Origin: DATCSE01 sp036568605
GTDB lineage: Bacteria; Pseudomonadota; Gammaproteobacteria; Burkholderiales; Burkholderiaceae_C
Assembly (NCBI GenBank): GCA_036568605.1
Contig: DATCSE010000230.1
Span: 1 to 8,522 of the forward strand
DNA: 8,522 nt
Reading direction: 5' to 3'
Positions 6,956-8,522 of the stretch are shown one piece after another. Each line of letters starts with the position of its first letter. The stretch's first letter is position 1. Both the position numbers and the translations under genes were made by a program. Below the pieces are notes generated by a model. That model had not been told where the DNA came from, made no database searches, and worked only from the letters and a program-made list of their open reading frames with translations.

Positions 6956-7192
6956 CTAAAACCTTCTTCCACCGATCGCCGATGGCCACGAGCGATCCCA
7001 CCGGAGGGCCTGCCCATGCTCCAACTGAGGTCGATCGCCTGCACTGCCGCGCCCCTCACCTCGCCGATTGAAACGGCCGACACTCAAGCGATTGCGCCCG
7101 GCTCATGCACCCCAGCGGCGTGTAAGGAACCGCCCTCGCGCACGACCACTGCGCACGGCAGATTCTCTGCCGCACTCTCGAGGAGCTGCGCC

Positions 7193-7495
7193 ATGTCCAC
7201 CCCCGCGTTCAACGTCGTTCGTTTCCGCGTCAAGCCCGGCCGCGAGCAGGCCTTCATCGACGCCCATCGCCGCGCCGATCTTGCGGTCGCGGGTTTCCGG
7301 CGTGCCTCGCTGATCAAGACCGGCGAGCGCAGCTTCTGCATCATCGGCGAGTGGGACTCGTTCGACGCGCTCGCCAAGGCGCGCCCGACGATGATCGGCG
7401 TGCTCGACACCTTTCGCGACGAGCTCGAAGACCTCGGCGGCGGGTTGGGCGTGACCGACCCGGTGTCGGGCGAGGTGGTGCTCTCGCTGCCCTGA
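7193..7495 (+). CDS. Small ferredoxin-like alpha+beta barrel protein (antibiotic biosynthesis monooxygenase type)
   Basis: A 100-residue protein whose pattern fits the dimeric alpha-beta barrel superfamily (ABM/EthD-like): strand NVVRFRVKPGREQAFIDAHR at 7-26, helix, strand RASLIKTGERSFCIIGEWDSFDAL at 37-60, then helix TMIGVLDTFRDELEDL at 66-81. VKPG followed by a Phe/Ile-containing helix and a GEWDS strand are common in this fold. Members are cofactor-independent monooxygenases, heme-degrading enzymes or stress proteins, and sequence alone does not choose. The start at 7193 has AGGAG seven bases upstream and gives a compact domain. An in-frame ATG at 7016 also has a strong ribosome site and would add 59 residues of no clear structure. 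It converges with the MarR gene 22 bases away. Its closeness to an iron-uptake gene could hint at heme or siderophore chemistry, but there is no direct evidence. Confidence 0.78.
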   Translation: MSTPAFNVVRFRVKPGREQAFIDAHRRADLAVAGFRRASLIKTGERSFCIIGEWDSFDALAKARPTMIGVLDTFRDELEDLGGGLGVTDPVSGEVVLSLP

Positions 7496-7517
7496 GCGGG
7501 AGATCGCCTGCGCCACC

Positions 7518-8027
7518 TCATCCGCCAGCGTCGCGCTCGAGCTCGCTGTCGAGGTTGTGCAGCACCTGCTGCAGCAGCGTGACGAGTTCGCGCCGCTGCC
7601 CGTCGCTCAGGCCCGCCACCGCGCGCGCCTCGAGCTTGCGCCCCTGCTGGCGCAGCGTGCGCGTGATCGCCTGACCCGCGGCGGTCACGCGCAGCCGCAC
7701 GTTGCGGCGATCGGCCTCGTCGGCCTCTCCTTCGAGCAGCCCCCGCTCGCGAAGCGACTTGATCAGGCGCGCGAGCTGCGCCTTGTCGCGGCCGCTGTGA
7801 TGCGCGAGGTCGCGCTGCGTCGCATCCGGGTGGTGCGCGAAGAAGCCCAGCACCTTGCCTTCCATGTGCGTGAGCCCGGCCTCGCCGTCGCCGCGCGGTT
7901 GCGGTTCGAGCGCGCGATACTGCAGCGAGCGAAAGCGGTGCATCACGGTGTGCACGAGCTCGAGCACCGCCGCGTCTTCGCCGGCGGCGATGCCCTTATG
8001 GTTGACGTTGTCAACTGATCGGCGCAT
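7518..8027 (-). CDS. MarR-family winged-helix transcriptional repressor
   Basis: A 169-residue regulator, the normal length for the family. Residues about 18-45 form the N-terminal dimerisation helix (AAVLELVHTVMHRFRSLQYRAL), and THMEGKVLGFFAHHP starts the winged helix. The recognition helix is GRDKAQLARLIKSLRERGLL (79-98, DNA contacts likely in the first half), and the wing is DRRNVRLRVTAAG at 106-118. C-terminal helices from 119 to 163 complete the dimer interface. Start choice is uncertain. ATG at 8027 was taken because a GATAAT -10-like hexamer (complement of 8041-8046) would place the transcript start near 8034, which rules out the upstream ATG at 8042 and TTG at 8048. No ribosome site is visible, so the message may be nearly leaderless. 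One palindrome overlaps its first codons, suggesting autorepression. It is divergent from the siderophore-interacting gene, which is therefore its probable target. The inducing ligand is unknown. Confidence 0.9.
   Translation of the reverse strand: MRRSVDNVNHKGIAAGEDAAVLELVHTVMHRFRSLQYRALEPQPRGDGEAGLTHMEGKVLGFFAHHPDATQRDLAHHSGRDKAQLARLIKSLRERGLLEGEADEADRRNVRLRVTAAGQAITRTLRQQGRKLEARAVAGLSDGQRRELVTLLQQVLHNLDSELERDAGG
8001..8015. promoter_or_regulatory. MarR-type operator 1, perfect palindrome GTTGACGTTGTCAAC
   Basis: Six-base arms GTTGAC and GTCAAC are perfectly symmetric around a 3-base centre. The site overlaps the -35 hexamer TTGACG of the rightward promoter and codons 5-9 of the MarR gene, so a bound dimer would block both. 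Length and symmetry match typical MarR operators. Confidence 0.65.
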
Positions 8028-8030
8028 GAT
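8002..8030 (+). promoter_or_regulatory. Sigma-70-like promoter for the siderophore-interacting gene
   Basis: TTGACG at 8002-8007 matches five of six -35 consensus bases, followed after exactly 17 bases by CATGAT at 8025-8030, matching four of six -10 bases. Transcription would start near 8037, leaving a leader of roughly 47 bases before the ATG at 8084. It is embedded between the two operator-like sites. Confidence 0.5.
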
Positions 8031-8034
8031 GATG

Positions 8035-8049
8035 GATGACATTATCAAC
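8035..8049. promoter_or_regulatory. MarR-type operator 2, imperfect palindrome GATGACATTATCAAC
   Basis: Read on the minus strand this is GTTGATAATGTCATC, which matches site 1 (read in the same sense) at 12 of 15 positions. Its centre is 34 bases from that of site 1, close to three helical turns, which would put two dimers on the same face of DNA. It covers the predicted start of rightward transcription and the GATAAT -10-like hexamer of the MarR gene. Confidence 0.55.
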
Positions 8050-8060
8050 CAATTCGACCG

Positions 8061-8087
8061 ATGCGGTCGCGTTGCGCATCATCATGA
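8061..8087 (+). CDS. Possible 8-codon leader peptide overlapping the next start codon
   Basis: ATG at 8061 opens a frame encoding MRSRCASS and stopping at TGA 8085-8087, which overlaps the next gene's ATG as ATGA. It has no clear ribosome site. The downstream gene also lacks one, so translational coupling is conceivable, but a frame this short can be chance. Confidence 0.15.
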   Translation: MRSRCASS

Positions 8088-8522
8088 CCGATTCCACCAC
8101 CTCGGCCGCTCGCCGCGTGCAGCGCGTTCGTCACGAGATCAAGCGGCGCGAGCTGCAGGTCGCGCGGGTCGCGCGCGTCAGCTCGCACGTGCGGCGCATC
8201 ACGTTTGCCGGCGCGGCGCTGGCCGACTTCGTCAGCGCTTCGTTCGACGACCACATCAAGCTGATCCTGCCCGATGCAGCGACCGGCACGCCGGCGATGC
8301 GCGACTACACGCCGCGCCGCGTCGACACTGCGGCGTGCGAGCTGGACATCGAGTTCGCGCTGCATGGCGATGGCCCGGCCGCCACGTGGGCCGCGCAGGC
8401 ACGGCCCGGCGACCGCGCGACGATCGCCGGCCCGCGGGGCTCGTTCGTCGTGCCGTTGGATTACGACTGGCATCTGCTGATCGGCGACGAGACCGCGCTG
8501 CCCGCGGTGGCGCGGCGGCTCG
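8084..8522 (+). CDS. Siderophore-interacting FAD protein, N-terminal part (3' end outside window)
   Basis: The first 146 residues of a ViuB/YqjH-type ferric-siderophore reductase, which uses FAD and a reduced nicotinamide or ferredoxin donor to release iron from imported siderophores in the cytoplasm. The FAD-binding beta-barrel is recognisable: LQVARVARVSSHVRRITFAG (24-43), HIKLILP (57-63), the flavin motif RDYTPRR at 73-79, LDIEFALHGDGPAATWA, then GDRATIAGPRGSF (109-121). The start of the SIP C-terminal domain follows as HLLIGDETALPAV at 130-142. Full-length proteins are about 250-280 residues, so roughly half is present and the frame runs intact off the right edge. No ribosome site is visible before ATG 8084; it is the only suitable start before the conserved region. 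Divergence from a MarR gene with shared operators suggests repression by that protein. Iron regulation is expected for the family, but no obvious Fur box was seen. Confidence 0.9.
   Translation, partial: MTDSTTSAARRVQRVRHEIKRRELQVARVARVSSHVRRITFAGAALADFVSASFDDHIKLILPDAATGTPAMRDYTPRRVDTAACELDIEFALHGDGPAATWAAQARPGDRATIAGPRGSFVVPLDYDWHLLIGDETALPAVARRL

Larger units (their letters stand above)
6845..7192. other. Divergent intergenic region between the glycosidase and the ABM-type gene
   Basis: No independent gene was found across these 348 bases. The stretch holds two inverted repeats (6856-6880 and 6943-6955) on the glycosidase side, an AT-richer segment around 6880-6965 that probably contains the glycosidase promoter, and a strong GGAGG ahead of an ATG at 7016 that opens an in-frame extension of the downstream gene. 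A TTGAAA at 7068-7073 could be a -35 element for that gene, but the matching -10 position (ATTGCG) is poor. Confidence 0.6.

Noticed and set aside
8041..8048. The TTG at 8048 or ATG at 8042 as the MarR start
   Set aside because: Both overlap the likely -10 hexamer GATAAT and operator 2 and lack a ribosome site, so a start at 8027 or later is more consistent.

Overview
The window reads as a chromosomal segment of a high-GC Gram-negative bacterium. Signal peptides, an outer-membrane beta-barrel protein ending in phenylalanine, an ECF42-type sigma factor and a siderophore-interacting protein all fit a proteobacterium. Overall style (dense GC-rich coding, Burkholderiales- or Xanthomonadales-like secreted carbohydrate enzymes) suggests one of those orders, but this placement is inference. 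No RNA gene, CRISPR array, insertion sequence or phage gene was seen.

Layout, left to right. (1) 2-823 (+) is the C-terminal part of an ECF42-type RNA polymerase sigma factor, cut by the left edge. (2) 986-2131 (+) is an exported protein with two predicted beta-sandwich regions, the first concanavalin-like. It converges with (3) 2156-3028 (-), an exported alpha/beta-hydrolase esterase with HGGGW and GHSAG motifs. (4) A gene-free stretch of about 370 bases carries a perfect 9-bp inverted repeat. (5) 3397-3984 (+) is a small outer-membrane beta-barrel protein. (6) 4208-6844 (-) is a large secreted family 3 glycoside hydrolase with an inserted PA14 domain and a plant-xylosidase-type SDC nucleophile motif. 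(7) A 348-base divergent intergenic region holds two inverted repeats upstream of the glycosidase. (8) 7193-7495 (+) is a small dimeric ferredoxin-like (ABM/EthD-type) protein. (9) 7518-8027 (-) is a MarR-family repressor, divergent from (10) 8084-8522 (+), a siderophore-interacting FAD protein cut by the right edge.

How they may work together. The secreted glycosidase, the exported esterase and the exported concanavalin-like protein would make a plausible small set for degrading decorated plant polysaccharide, with the beta-barrel protein in the outer membrane nearby. They lie in different orientations and are not one operon, so the link is only contextual. The right end is a compact regulatory unit: the MarR repressor and the siderophore-interacting gene share a promoter region with two similar 15-bp near-palindromes, one over the -35 hexamer and one at the likely start of transcription. 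That is the best-supported regulatory signal in the window. I found no clear sign of a wholly new defence or mobile system; the novelty candidates are the uncharacterised exported protein and the regulatory architecture.
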